In this document: piece after piece, positions 45,979 to 56,640 of the stretch
Layout: every line of letters begins with the position of its first letter
How positions within the stretch are numbered: position 1 is the first letter of the stretch
DNA from: Symsagittifera roscoffensis
Taxonomy: Eukaryota > Xenacoelomorpha > Acoela > Convolutidae
Direction of reading: 5' to 3'
Assembly: GCF_963678635.1 (NCBI RefSeq)
Contig: NC_087069.1
Coordinates: 22,354,360-22,418,359, forward strand
Length of the DNA stretch: 64,000 nt
The notes under the pieces: model-generated
Seen by the model: only the letters and a program-made list of their open reading frames with translations
What the model was told of the DNA's origin: nothing
Database searches by the model: none
Translations under genes and position numbers: made by a program

Positions 45979-46231
45979 TGTCATACCTCTGGGTATGAAT
46001 ATCTAATTCTCGAATCCGAATGGAACGATAAACAATGAGTCCCAACCGAAGCGGTGTAAAACAACTAGTTGATAGATGATGTTTACTTCTGACTGAACAA
46101 TAGTTCAGACACAATTCATGTGTTGTGCCTATCAAGGTCAACCGACCGACCAACTGAGTGAGTTTAACAAAAACTATGAATAATTTACATATCATGTATG
46201 TATACTGGGATTATCGATCCAGGCCGGATGA
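45979..46231 (-). repeat. 3' LTR of the gypsy element
   Basis: It matches 53,345-53,598 and 56,376-56,640. On the minus strand it begins with (T)CATCCGGCCTGGATCGAT and ends with ATGACA, the TG...CA form seen better in the other copies. A purine-rich tract (gctgagggggaa) just upstream on the minus strand could be the polypurine tract. Confidence 0.8.
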
Positions 46232-46416
46232 AATTCCCCCTCAGCAAGAAATTTTAAGGTTTAAGGGTTCTTTTGAATGTTTGAGTTTTATAGTCCCCGT
46301 GGGACTTTTGGATTTTGAGTTTTATAGTCCCCGTAGGTAATGGAGTCCTCCCCGATGTTTTCTTGTTCCTCGTCTTCCAGCTATTTTTCGTCTTTCTTCT
46401 CAGTATCACCTTCTTT

Positions 46417-47109
46417 CTACGTGTCTTTATCTTTTACAATTAAAATATCATTGTTGTAATCAATTGTTCCGTCTTCTGTTGGTGAAGTTGAATCCACCGC
46501 ATGTGTTTGATTCCTACTGTTTTCCGGACAAAGGGCTTTGATGAAATTAACACAGGCTTGATATTGTGGTGTTTTCTCTGTGAATCCCAATTCTTGTATG
46601 AGCAATTTTAGGCACGGATAATTTTCCGTTTTTAGTTTATCTGGCGGCAAATCAATTTCGAAACGGAATGATTTCTGTCCCTTGTCGTCCTTGTCAATTA
46701 TTGCATTAATCGGTACATGGTTCCCGAATGCAGTTGACAGCGCCGATTGGCGGTTTCGTGTTGATTTCTGTTGTGGTACTGTTGTGATTGTCGGGGGCGT
46801 ACGTTTTTGCGTTTGCCTCTTAGGCGATGGTGCGATTGTTTGCGAGGATGTGGACGACTGATCGTCATTGTCTGAATTACTGGAACCTGGTTTCTCCCGA
46901 GTGTTGTTATCTGTCACTTTTACGACGTATTCATCCGTTTGCAGACTCATTCCGCGTGTTGTCTGTAATTTGTGTATCGGGTGCCCGCCTGTTCTTTTTC
47001 CTGTCGGTTTGGCCTTTTTTGTCGGACAATTCTGATGTGCCTGTCTTGTCGTCTTTTCTTGGCGAGTTAGTTTCACTGGTAGACTTGTTAGTTCGTCCTC
47101 CCTGAACAT
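46417..47109 (-). CDS. C-terminal pol extension or third-ORF product of the gypsy element
   Basis: A 230-residue open frame lies between integrase and 3' LTR. The first 130 residues are low-complexity, rich in Lys, Thr, Ser and Gln, including several Lys/Arg-rich stretches. The last 100 residues look globular (SFRFEIDLPPDKLKTENYPCLKLLIQ). There is no signal peptide or membrane segment, so it is unlikely to be an envelope protein. It may be the end of pol separated by a frameshift. Confidence 0.5.
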   Translation of the reverse strand: MFREDELTSLPVKLTRQEKTTRQAHQNCPTKKAKPTGKRTGGHPIHKLQTTRGMSLQTDEYVVKVTDNNTREKPGSSNSDNDDQSSTSSQTIAPSPKRQTQKRTPPTITTVPQQKSTRNRQSALSTAFGNHVPINAIIDKDDKGQKSFRFEIDLPPDKLKTENYPCLKLLIQELGFTEKTPQYQACVNFIKALCPENSRNQTHAVDSTSPTEDGTIDYNNDILIVKDKDT

Positions 47110-47653
47110 CGGGTGTTGAGGAGCAGTAGGATTCTCGATGTCTGAAAAAAGTAGGCATGGTCCTGATCTCCGTGCGGATCTATATGTGACATAATCACTA
47201 AGCCGAGAGGGTCTGCACGGTCCGTATATTAGAGGGATAGGGACAAATGCGGCTCCGCTATTTCTTTATTGTCTTGGTTGCTTTCCGACAGTTTGTACCC
47301 ATGCGGTGTGTAGAGTATATGTTAGAATTTTTCCGTTTATGATATTATATTTTGTTCGAATGTTTTTGAATCTTTAACCTTCGTTGCTAGTCTGAGCTAC
47401 CTGGTTTCCGTGCTACCTGGCTAAGTGTTAAGTGTTTTCCGTGCTAATTGGTCTATTTGTTTTTTTCATGTTTTTGTCTTCTGTTGTTTGCGCTACTTTA
47501 TATCTCACATTTAACTTTTTCTTAGCAAAGTCTATAACTTTAGAGTTTGCACCTGTTTTTTTTTTGTGTCGAAGAATTTGCATATCTAAGGTTTTTTCGG
47601 ATTTGTAGTTTCAATTTCAGTTCTTGTCTCCTGATGAATAATTCATCTTCCGA
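47110..47653 (-). other. Decayed pol sequence between integrase and the C-terminal ORF
   Basis: No open frame of note. By position it should hold the integrase C-terminal part or a spacer. Confidence 0.35.
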
Positions 47654-48470
47654 TCACCATTCTAAGTCATGCATTATCTCTGCAGGTAATGGCGGCTTTA
47701 TAAGGTTCTTTCTATCTGAATATGCATGTTTTGCGTTATCCCAATTTAAAATATTAAGTGAACTACTAGTTGCTGCATTTGAAAGAGGGTTGTTTGGTTT
47801 TCGGCCCATGTGTGCCTCAAGCGGTGAAACTTTGGTGACGTCATGTCGTGTGATTCTCAATGTTTTAATAACTTCAGCCACACCGGAAGCGAGTTTGTAC
47901 GGTGTGATTGTTTTATCGATTTTCATCATCGCTAACCTGCGTTTTAATGTTTGTAGCATTCTCTCGACTACCCCTGATGCTCTCTGATTGTCTACCGCAG
48001 CGAAAAATAGTTTGAACCTGGTCGCACCCTCAATCTTCGAGGTACCCAGTTGTTAGAAGTGTATCTTTGCATAAACTTAATGGCAACGTCCGCTGTTGTA
48101 TTCGTAACAACTTTTGCAGTAGGGAATTTTGACCACTTATCTATTGCAACCAAAATGTACGCGTCCCTATTTGATTCGTCCGGAAAAGGCCGTGTGAAAT
48201 CTAATTGAACTTCCTCGTTAGGTTCGACCACTGGTTCCAATCGGAATGAATGTTTTTTTCCTATGATTGGTTTTAAATTTTTACCGTGTTCAGGAGAGGG
48301 TTTGCAATTTTGTACCATTTGCAAAATGGATCGGTGGATATGCTGAGATCAGACATTGACACAAATGTAGCATGGCTGCCGATCCTGGATGGGTCAGATG
48401 GAGACTGTCAAAACTGTCTGCCGTAACTGTTTAGGGATGACGATCCTCTCATCAATAAGTAAACAGTCCT
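47654..48470 (-). pseudogene. Gypsy integrase, broken and internally deleted
   Basis: An N-terminal zinc-finger region is partly visible: LHLTHPGSAAML in one frame near 48,400, then NCKPSPEHGKNLKP at 48,324 onwards, where the second Cys of the HHCC finger is Ser. The catalytic core has EEVQLDF (first Asp) and AIDKWSKFPTAKVV. The sequence around the expected second Asp is lost, and the third acid appears in another frame as VVERMLQTLKRR. The interval between is far shorter than the 35 residues of D,D35E enzymes, so an internal deletion combined with a frameshift removed part of the active site. The C-terminal frame (47,654-47,959) includes EAHMGRKPNNPLSN, a typical gypsy post-core motif. Confidence 0.8.
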
Positions 48471-48665
48471 CTCTGGCGTGTATTCTGTTTCTTATATTGG
48501 GCCAGTATTGTCCGTAGGACGCTTTCATGGCTTCCCAGTCTCTCTTTTTTTTACAAAGTTTATCAGTGGGCGTAGATTCCGATCCTTTTTTGTGGATGCA
48601 TCAATGAATCGTACGCCCAGGACCCGTTGTAGCTTTTCGCGGAGAAGTGGTGTGTCCTCATCGGA

Positions 48666-49136
48666 TTATGCTTTCTCCATTGTCGCGAACAGTCCCTCCG
48701 TGATCAGGTAATGGCTGGCGTTTAACCGCGAAGTCATTTTTGGTGGTTTCTCATTGTGTGTTTTCTCTTCTTGCATGCATATGTTGGGGTCCACGCGGCT
48801 AACACAGATTTCTTCTGTTACCTCCTTTTCTCTCCTATCGGATTTGTTTTGTGTAGCTAATGTTGTTGTTGGCGTTTCCAATTGGGTGCTTCGTGTTGTT
48901 TTTAGATTGATTTCTTTTTGTTTGTTTGTTTTGATCGTTTTGTCTGAGGTGTTGTTTTCTCCGAAAATAAAATTGAGGAAGTACAACTCCGTTCGTATTT
49001 CTTCTTTCTTCTTTGCTGATAGTAGTTCCCTTGCATCCTGAACTGATGTTGTCGAGGCGATGTGAGATTTTTGATCCGCTGATTTCGTGCGATCTGTGTT
49101 TCTCTTTCTTAATTTAGTGAGGGTCGTTCGTGCCAT
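48666..49136 (-). CDS. Linker region of gypsy pol
   Basis: A 156-residue open, highly charged frame rich in Lys, Thr and Glu lies between RNase H and the integrase zinc finger. It has no recognised domain. Sequence of this kind often fills the tether between RNase H and integrase; here it is longer than usual. An ATG at 49,136 is probably not a true start. Confidence 0.4.
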   Translation of the reverse strand: MARTTLTKLRKRNTDRTKSADQKSHIASTTSVQDARELLSAKKKEEIRTELYFLNFIFGENNTSDKTIKTNKQKEINLKTTRSTQLETPTTTLATQNKSDRREKEVTEEICVSRVDPNICMQEEKTHNEKPPKMTSRLNASHYLITEGLFATMEKA

Positions 49137-49625
49137 CTTGGATCCGAACGGCTTTCATCTCGGTCCGATGAGGCTTGCCATTGTGTGGTCGACTCTTTTC
49201 TGACCCGTGATTCAGTTGCTTTTAGTTCCGGTGGGATGAATCATCCTTTCAAACCTTTTGTGTCTGGTTTGCGGCTCATCTTCGTTGATTAAATTATGTT
49301 TTTTGAGGTTGTGTAAATTAAGTTTTGGCAGCGTGGCTGGTATGGTGGTTTTTTTGATTGCGAAAGGACTGACTGTTTATGAGCAGATATTGAGTGAAAC
49401 TGAATTTGGTTGTGAAATTGCAAGTGACCGCTTACGGAATGTTTGGAATAATTAGTTGTTAATAGATTTTTCGAACTAGCATCCAACAACTTCCAACTTT
49501 GTTTTCGCGCGTTTTTTGATCAGGTCATACGGCGCTATGTTTTGATTGGCCTGATTATTTAGAATGACATTGTCAATTATTTCGAGGTTGTTTATGAAAG
49601 CATTAAATGATGCTACAACAAATTC
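49137..49625 (-). other. Decayed pol tether region
   Basis: No continuous minus-strand frame. By position it should connect the RNase H and the linker ORF. Stops are frequent. Confidence 0.35.
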
Positions 49626-50640
49626 CTAATTGTACTCGCTAGGGGGTATTGGCATTCCAACTGGATTTCGAGACATGTAACCTATTAGTCCACTTTTGTT
49701 CCCCGCAAGATGTTTGATGTGAAAATGAAATGGTATCAATCGGTCAACCCAGCGCGTGAGCCGACTCTGGCTTGTATATGATTTTTCGCTTGCGTTTAGA
49801 GCGCTGATTAAAGCTTGGTGGTCCGTAATGACGGTAAAGTGTTGTCCATATAGATAGTAATTAAAATAATCAATCGCCCACATGACCCCTAATAGTTCTA
49901 GTTCGTTTACGGAATGTTTTTCCTCAAGGGAAGTCAGGAAACGTGATGCATACGCTACGGCTACCCAACTTTCTGGTAAAACTTGTTCTAGAATAGCCCC
50001 TAATCTTGTGGTAGGTGCATCACATACGATGCGAGTGTCCAGATGTTGATCAAAGTCAACAGTTTGTGCTACTTTTGGTATATAACGTGTGAGGTGATGT
50101 ATGGAGCCCATGAAACTTTTTCATTGTTTAAAAGTTTTTGGCGGTGATAGTTTCTCAGTAGCCTCAGTTTTTTTAAAAAGAGGTTTTGTTCCCTCGATAT
50201 TAATGTTAAACACGAACCACTTAACCTGTTTGCATAAGAACCTAAATTTATCCAATGATATTGCAAGGTTTTCTTCGTCTAATTTTGTCAGAACTGCATG
50301 TAATTTTGCCGTTGTAGCTCCACAGACCCTTTTGTTACAATCAATATATCGTCTAACTATGCATAGGTGTTACTACAATTCGTAAAGTTTAGTTCAATTG
50401 GTTTTGAAATTCAGCTGTCATATCCGTAAGGCCACAGAACCCTGTTTGGAATTGGTATGTCCCAGTGGCGTTGCCACCAATAAGGCTGAAATTGTAATTT
50501 TCTCTGGTCGTCCTATCCAAAGGGATTTGTGAGTATGGGTAACGAAGATCGAGTGTCGAAAATATCGTTTGTTTGGATTTTTCTGATTTGACCACCTGTG
50601 CGATATTGTCCAGCAGTAGGTATATATTGGACATTTGATA
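49626..50640 (-). pseudogene. Gypsy reverse transcriptase and RNase H, broken
   Basis: The RT part (50,389-50,634) includes FSTLDLRYPYSQIPLD, the motif with the first catalytic Asp, and FQTGFCGLTDMTAEF. The second catalytic box lies at 50,348-50,362 as LDDILIVTKG, but its Tyr codon has become TAG. The RNase H part (49,626-50,111) is open and keeps all the expected acids: IVCDAPTTRLGAIL, HSVNELELLGVMWA and VITDHQALISAL. An in-frame TGA lies just before its ATG-like start at 50,111. The N-terminal fingers of RT (50,640-51,040) are scrambled by frameshifts. Confidence 0.85.
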
Positions 50641-51042
50641 TTTGTTTTTGTGGATGAACTAGTCGATTTTATTGGAGTCTAACTCTAGTTTAACTGTTTG
50701 ATCTTTTTCTACTGTTATAACAATTGGGCTAATAAAATGTCGTTCCGAACATTAATCTAACTTGGTCCATCAGCTTGTTTAATTCCGTTTCAACTCGTTC
50801 CTGTAGGTACACAGGAACACGTCAATTTTTTTGTTGAATTGCGTTGAAATCTTTGTTGAATTGGGTTCTCATCATATGATATTTCGATTTTGTATGATGA
50901 TGAATAAACAGTTGTTAAAAATTATCTTTTTGACACATTGTTTAACCTCTGGATCGGATTCCTTCTGTTCGCGTACGCTTAACATATTCAGTTTCTGCTT
51001 CTCTTGGATCAGCTTGATAATTATTCGTGGTAATATGTTTCG

Positions 51043-51577
51043 TCACATGATGTTAGCTTTTTGGTCATCTACAATGATGAGCGGAGCTGTCTGGATTTTC
51101 CAACCTCCTGATTCAATTGTTATAATCAGTCTTCCTTTCGGATTTATTGTTTCACCATTGTAACATGCAAGATTTCTGGCAGTGCCTTCTGGTGCTATGT
51201 ATTTGAATAGCGCTGATTTGTCGTTCTGTTGTAAACGCCGTGCAATTTTTTCTTTTAGAAAGGACATTGGACTACCCGATTTGGTCATAGCGAATATCTC
51301 TTCTGTGTTTGTTTTTAATTAAACGATGTGACCGTTTAAATCATCTTCGGACAAACTTTTTGTGTTTTTGGTCTCAAAAGATTCAGCAATGCCATTTTCC
51401 CGACGTATTGCATGTTCGTAAGCATATTATGGGCTCCGCGTTTCTGCTAGTAATTCTTCCGCAATTGTTTCATTGTTCATATGCACTGTGAACATGTATC
51501 CTACCCAGTCGTCTTTGCGGTCAGCACAATCAGCTCGTGAAGCTTACTCTACTACGTCTGCAAGGAATCTAATCAAG
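51043..51577 (-). pseudogene. Gypsy protease and truncated gag end, copy 1
   Basis: The 51,043-51,288 frame has TKSGSPMSFLKEKIARRLQ, aligned with the retropepsin active-site motif D-S/T-G, but Asp is replaced by Lys. Upstream (51,300-51,577) the frame shows a gag segment joined directly after the protease leader, so the zinc-knuckle part is missing. The gag sequence then stops at about 51,577 where the R1 repeat begins. Confidence 0.65.
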
Positions 51578-51850
51578 GCTTTCAACGGGAACGTATTCAG
51601 CTTCTGGTTGTACCGTGATAGCTTTTTAAGAAAACTCGAGGTAAATTCCCGGTGCGCTTTCCGAAACGAGGCCTAGCTAACCGAGTAATGGGGGCCACTG
51701 GGGGCCACTGGGGGGACAAAAAACGGGTAAATGAAAAAAAGCGAAACAAAAAACCAAAAAAAGATTAGAAATAGGAACAAAAAACTATAAAACCTCAAAA
51801 AAGACAGTGGCTTTGACATCCAAATTAGGTGGATCAAAACTTTATATTAA
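51578..51850. repeat. R1 repeat, first copy
   Basis: A 270-bp block that begins 'tcaacgggaacgtattcagc' and recurs at 55,229-55,500 and, shortened, at 58,283-58,455. A 'gggggccactg' word is duplicated in the first copy only. It marks the joints of the tandem array at 51.6-58.4 kb. Confidence 0.85.
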
Positions 51851-52450
51851 TTAAAAAAGTATAATCAGTCTTCCTTTCAGATTTATTGTTTCACCATTGT
51901 AACATGCAAGATTTCTGGCAGTGCCTTCTGGTACTATGTATTTGAATAGCGCTGATTTGTCGTTCTGTTGTAAACGCCGTGCAATTTTTTGTTTTAGAAA
52001 GGACATTGGACTACCCGAAATGGCGATAGCGAATATCTCTTCTGTATTTGTTTTTAATTTAACGATGTGACCGTTTAGATCATCTTCGGACAAACTTTTT
52101 GTGTTTTTGGTCTCAAAAGATTCAGCGATTGCCATACCCGAAAATTTGTCTTTTTGGTAATCGTCCCATCCATTGTTTGAGGTGAACTCAGCAAATGCCA
52201 CGGGATCGCGTTCAGTTTCCAGTCTTTCTGTTTCAACTTCTTCCTGTTGTTCCTCATGTCGATCCCCTAAGTAGTTAAAGTTTGTGAATTGACAAATTTT
52301 TGAAAAATGACCTCGTTTGGTGCATTTCGAGCAGATCATGTCTTTGGCCGGACAAGATTGTAAATGATTTTGACCGTAATGGTTCCCGCATTTGTAGCAT
52401 TGTTTTTTGGTGTTTACTTTGGTGTTTCGTTGTTGTCCTCTTGTCCACAT
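51851..52450 (-). pseudogene. Gypsy nucleocapsid and protease, copy 2
   Basis: The 199-residue frame has two zinc knuckles: CYKCGNHYGQNHLQSC (C-X2-C-X9-H-X2-C is not canonical) and CSKCTKRGHFSKIC (a canonical CCHC, C-X2-C-X4-H-X4-C). Next comes an acidic linker and the protease motif AISGSPMSFLKQKIARRLQ, in which the expected Asp is Ile. The remaining gag lies upstream in other frames to 52,914. This is the only one of three copies that keeps the zinc-knuckle part. Confidence 0.7.
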
Positions 52451-52913
52451 GGATACGGTCGCCCGCTGAAACCACCCCGACCTCTTTGTTGGTTTTTATT
52501 GTTTGAGTAATTGTAACAGCCATGTGTGTTTATGTAGTGTACCGGTTTTTGTTTGTTGTTGTAGTTTGTCCTCCGAACGGAGTTATCTTCATTGTGCGAC
52601 TGTGTTCAATACCATTTTCCCGACGTATTGCATAATCGTAAGCATATTGTGGGCTCCGCGTTTTCCTCTAGTAATTTTTCCGCAATTGTTCCATTGTTCA
52701 TATGCGCTGTGAACATGTTTCCTACCAAGTCGTCTTTGCGGTCAGCACAATCAGCTCGTGAAGCTAACTCTACTAAGTCTGCATGGAACTAATCAAGGCT
52801 CTCCGATGTCTTTTGTATCCTACAGATAAAATTGTAATTTTCGAAGGCTACTATTATTTTCGTAAGAAAAACATCTTCAAGTGTGGTTCTGAGCTCTTGT
52901 GTGGTGACAGTAT

Positions 52914-53345
52914 TTAGTTCCAAGCAGGTCTTTTCTGTTGAATTTGTCTTTGTCCTTCAGCTCGAAAACATTGGAAAAGAAAGATGCGTACTTTCGCGTC
53001 TGGTTTGTCCCACCTGAAAGAATTGCATAGCACTTCTTTCTCCAGAGCTTTTATGACATGGTTTACCCAACCAACTTGTTTCTCCTGCTTTCGAACCTCC
53101 CGGTTTTTCCCCTCTGGCTCTGTTTCACCCGTTGTTTCAACTTCGTAAACAGGTTCTGAGGGTTCGACTAATCGTGGTCTGGCTCTCCCCAGCAGGTTTC
53201 GTACCTCAATTCCGTCCGTTGAGAATACTGCAATCTCCAGTAATGCTGCCCACTTGGACCTCTCAAATGGCGGTTCGACAGACGCCTTCTCCCAAAACGG
53301 GTTAGTTTTTAGCGAGTTTTTGAAATATCTTGCTGACTGCGCCAT
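52914..53345 (-). CDS. Gypsy gag, N-terminal part
   Basis: A 143-residue open frame beginning immediately inside the LTR-PBS junction (MAQSARYFKNSLKTNPFWEKAS). The middle is rich in Glu, and the C-terminal part has VLCNSFRWDKPDAKVRIFLFQCF. It is likely matrix/capsid. The ATG overlaps the last base of the LTR, so either translation starts there or a true start exists further upstream in a spliced or leader form. After 52,914 the gag sense continues in another frame to the zinc knuckles. A second, deleted copy is at 55,942-56,375. Confidence 0.65.
   Translation of the reverse strand: MAQSARYFKNSLKTNPFWEKASVEPPFERSKWAALLEIAVFSTDGIEVRNLLGRARPRLVEPSEPVYEVETTGETEPEGKNREVRKQEKQVGWVNHVIKALEKEVLCNSFRWDKPDAKVRIFLFQCFRAEGQRQIQQKRPAWN
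53329..53344 (-). other. tRNA primer-binding site, gypsy
   Basis: TGGCGCAGTCAGCAAG on the minus strand follows the LTR end (...ATGACA) directly. The start TGGCGCAGT resembles the primer-binding site of 17.6/297-type gypsy elements, which use tRNA-Ser by my recollection. A copy with the same start is at 56,360-56,375. Confidence 0.6.
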
Positions 53346-53598
53346 GTCATACTTTTGATTATGTATATCAAATTCTCAAATCCGAATGGATCGATAAACA
53401 ATCAGCTCAACCGAAGCGGTGTGAAACAACTAGTTGATGGACAACGTTTCTTTCCGACTGAACAATAGTTCAGACACAGGTCTTGTTTTGTGCCTATCAA
53501 GTTCAACCGACCGACCAACTGAGTGAGTTTAACATAAACTTTGAATAAAACAAATAACCTGTCTCAATACTCAGTGTATCGATCCAGGCCGGATGACA
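53345..53598 (-). repeat. 5' LTR of the gypsy element
   Basis: A 254-bp LTR, TGTCATCCGG...ATGACA on the minus strand, with short inverted ends TGTCAT / ATGACA. The right boundary is followed by 'gtggtaatgatag', which is the same in the third copy, so the flank was duplicated together with it. Confidence 0.8.
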
Positions 53599-55228
53599 GT
53601 GGTAATGATAGTGTGGGATGACGCTATTGAGTAATTTCCTGATTGAGGCAAAAAAGGGCAGAAAAAAAATTGTATAAGGTGAAATGATGAAAAACACTAT
53701 GCTTAGACGTGTTTCATAGGTTTTCATAGATTTTGTTCATTTCGCGAAAATCACAAAAAATACCTCCATCACAAAGAGGAGCAATGTAAAAAGGAAAGCA
53801 TTGCCAATCCCACTACCTACTGTCAGATCCAACATTCAATCAAACCTAAACATGAGACAGGAACAATTCGGTCAGCGCAAAATTGTGATTTCAGAAGCCC
53901 TCACCTTGAAGTCCTCAGTTGGGAAATGAGAGCAGTAATCAAACATAATGTGAAGCAAAATGAAGCACGTTCCATTATATACAGCGGACAGGAAAACAAA
54001 ATCAGCAAAAAACTTTGTCGCCTTTTGAAGAAGTAAGATGCAAGAAAGGAAAAGTCATCATCGTAACAAAAAAACAACATCTGAAAAACATTTAAAAATT
54101 TTTGAAAAATTTAGGAATTATACTCAATAGATGTTTCAATATGAAAGTGAACAGATTCTTACTCTTATTCAGGCGAAGTTTTGCGTTATTTAGTCGAATA
54201 CTTGTTATTCAGTCATTCAGGTTTGCGCAATTGTTCGACCAAATGCGACAAAAGATATGCGACACAGAGCGTAGCATAACATCTGTGCCAGTCGGTCATT
54301 TTTGGAAGTTTGACCTTGAGAAAACGTTTAGTCTTGATTTTGGTATGAAATGCAATTTTTCAAAAATTCGAACCGAGTATATCATGCTCAAGTTTCTCGC
54401 GACAACAGAAAAGACCAGAAAAATAGGATCAGAAGAATCGAACTACAATCGCAGCAAAGTAGTCAGAAATAGCAGCGAGAAATTGCTATTCGCAACTTCC
54501 AATACATAATTCGAACGAGAGTAGAGCTGTCAGAAGACGGATAAGGGTTGCGAGTGGAGGAGAAGTAAATTAGAGCTGCCCAATGGTCCAGATCAAAAAT
54601 TGTTTCTTGAGTTAAAACTTTTTTGTTTTAAACTTCTCGAGTTAAACTCAATTACCCAATCATTTCTAGAGTTGCTTATTAGTTTAGTTGGTCAATTCTA
54701 GAGGTCGTGTCGGTATATGAGTATCTAACTTATTTTTCTTTAGTGTGTTTTATAATGTTAATTGAATTAGGGAGAGTTTTTAGGTTGATCAATCTGAAAT
54801 GAATAAAAGGTCCTCTGTCTAATAAAAAGTAACCATACATAAGGTTCGAAACCTGTTTTTAACGGCGTTCGCGTATTTTAGGTGTTTTGAGACCTGAGTA
54901 TGGGGGCGTTCTTAGTTTCTAAAAAGAGGGGGGTATTTTGATAGTGGCGTTTAAGCTGTAACGCGGGTTTTAGTCTCAAGTCGCAAGTGAACCGAATTGG
55001 CTCCGACCGCTTGAGGTAGAAAAACCCAAGAGATAGTGTCCCTGACTCTTGACCCAATGGTTAAAGGGCCTATTTTTCTTTAACCTCATTTGTGATTTAA
55101 GTAGGCGACTGTTACATAATGTTTTTATGGCGCTCATGGGTGTTTTTACGACATCAAGACTACGGATCGAACCCACTTGACACAGCTCCGGGCTACATGC
55201 CCATTCCAGAGTATCTGTGGTGCGGTTC
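53599..55228. repeat. ~1.6-kb unit of the tandem array, copy 1
   Basis: It matches 56,641-58,282 nearly base for base. I see no recognisable gene: the plus-strand frame 54,102-54,509 is split into two frames in the second copy, and the minus-strand frame 54,976-55,245 is conserved with 58,030-58,299 only because the copies are young. The content may be another decayed element. Confidence 0.85.
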
Positions 55229-55500
55229 AACGGGAACGTATTCACCTTCTGGTTGTACCGTGATAGCTTTTTAAGAAAACTCGAGGTAAATTCCCGGTGC
55301 GCTTTCCGAAACGAGGCCTAGCTAACCGAGTAATGGGGGCCACTGGGGGGACAAAAAACGGGTAAATGAGAAAAAGCGAAACAAAAAACCAAAAAAAGAT
55401 TAGAAATAGGAACAAAAAACTTTAAAACCTCAAATAAGACAGTGGCTTTGACATCCAAATTAGGTGGATCAAAACTTTATATTAATTAAAATAGTATAAT
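55229..55500. repeat. R1 repeat, second copy
   Basis: Matches 51,578-51,850 through 'gtgctttttt'-free core, including the 'cgaaacaaaaaaccaaaaaaagattagaaataggaac' block. It joins the 1.6-kb unit to a new protease copy. Confidence 0.85.
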
Positions 55501-55940
55501 CAGTCTTCCTTTCAGATTTATTGTTTCACCATTGTAACATGGAAGATTTCTGGCAGTGCCTTCTGGTGCTATGTATTCGAATAGCGCTGATTTGTCGTTC
55601 TGTTGTAAACGCCGTGCAATTTTTTCTTTTAGAAAGAACATTGGACTACCCGATTTGGCCATAGCGAATATCTCTTCTGTGTTTGTTTTTAATTTAACGA
55701 TATGACCGTTTAAACCATCTTCGGACAAACTTTTTGTGTTTTTGGTCTCAAAAGATTCAGCAATGCCCTTTTCCCGACGTATTGCATATTCGTAAGCCTA
55801 TTGTGGGATCCGCGTTTCTGCTAGTAATTCTTCCGCAATTGTTTCATTGTTCATATGCGCTGTGAACATGTCTCCTACCCAGTCCTCTTCGCGGTCAGCA
55901 CAATCAGCTCGTGAAGCTAACTCTACTAAGACTGCATGGA
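55486..55940 (-). pseudogene. Gypsy protease and gag end, copy 3
   Basis: The motif AKSGSPMFFLKEKIARRLQ again lacks the Asp of the retropepsin active site. Just upstream of the protease leader the sequence jumps directly to gag, as in the first copy, with the same junction 'gcaatgcc...ttttcccgacg'. The zinc knuckles are absent. Confidence 0.65.
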
Positions 55941-55941
55941 A

Positions 55942-56375
55942 CTAATCAAGGCTTTCCGATGTCTTCTGTTGAATTTGTCTTTGTCCTTCAGCTCGTAAAC
56001 ATAGGAAAAGAAAGATGCGTACTTTCGCGTCTGGTTTGTCCCACCTGAATGAATTGCATAGCACCTCTTTCTTCCGAGCTTTTATGACATGGTTTTCCCA
56101 ACCAACTTGTTTCTCCTGATTTCGAACCTCCCGGTTTTTCCTCTCTGGCTCTAATTCACCCGTTATTTCAACTTCGTAAACAGGTTCTGAGGGTTCGACC
56201 AATCAGGGTCTGGCTCTCCCCAGCAGGTTTTGTACCTCAATTCCGTCCTTTGCGAATACTGCAATCTCCAGTATTGCTGCCCACTGGGACCTCTCTAATG
56301 GCGGTTCGGCAGACGCATTCTCCCAAAACGGGTTAGTATTTAGCGGGTTTTTGAAATATCTTGCTGACTGCGCCA
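55942..56375 (-). pseudogene. Gypsy gag N-terminal part, second copy
   Basis: It matches the gag at 52,914-53,345 (MAQSARYFKNPLNTNPFWENAS...). A TGA at 56,203-56,205 replaces an Arg codon, and about 110 bp present in the first copy (52,815-52,925) are missing, so QIQQK is joined directly to TSESLD. The gag begins next to the LTR at 56,376. Confidence 0.7.
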
Positions 56376-56640
56376 TGTCATACTTTTGATTATGTATATA
56401 TATATATATATATATATCTCGAATCCGAATGGATTGATAAACAATCAGCTCAACCGAAGCGGTGTGAAACAACTAGTTGATAGACAACGTTTCTTTCCGA
56501 CTGAACAATAGTTCAGACACAGTTCTTTATTGTGCCTATCAAGGTCAACCGACCGATCAACTGAGTGAGTGTAACATAAAATATGAATAAAACAAAGAAC
56601 CTGTCTCAATACTCAGTTTATCGATCCAGGCCGGATGACA
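56376..56640 (-). repeat. LTR copy with a (TA)n tract
   Basis: Matches the LTR at 53,345-53,598, and is longer because of a (TA)n microsatellite at about 56,395-56,416. Followed on the right by the same flank as the 53-kb LTR. Confidence 0.8.

Larger units (their letters stand above)
45979..53598 (-). mobile_element. Ty3/gypsy LTR retrotransposon, degraded and internally rearranged
   Basis: The element reads right to left. It has a 5' LTR at 53,345-53,598, a primer-binding site, gag with zinc knuckles, protease, RT, RNase H, integrase, a C-terminal pol extension and a 3' LTR at 45,979-46,231. The order protease-RT-RNase H-integrase is that of Ty3/gypsy. The gag-protease part is present twice, with a foreign repeat (51,578-51,850) between, so the element has been disturbed by the tandem duplication described separately. 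I find no matching target duplication, as expected if the right flank was rearranged. All ORFs are interrupted. Confidence 0.88.
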
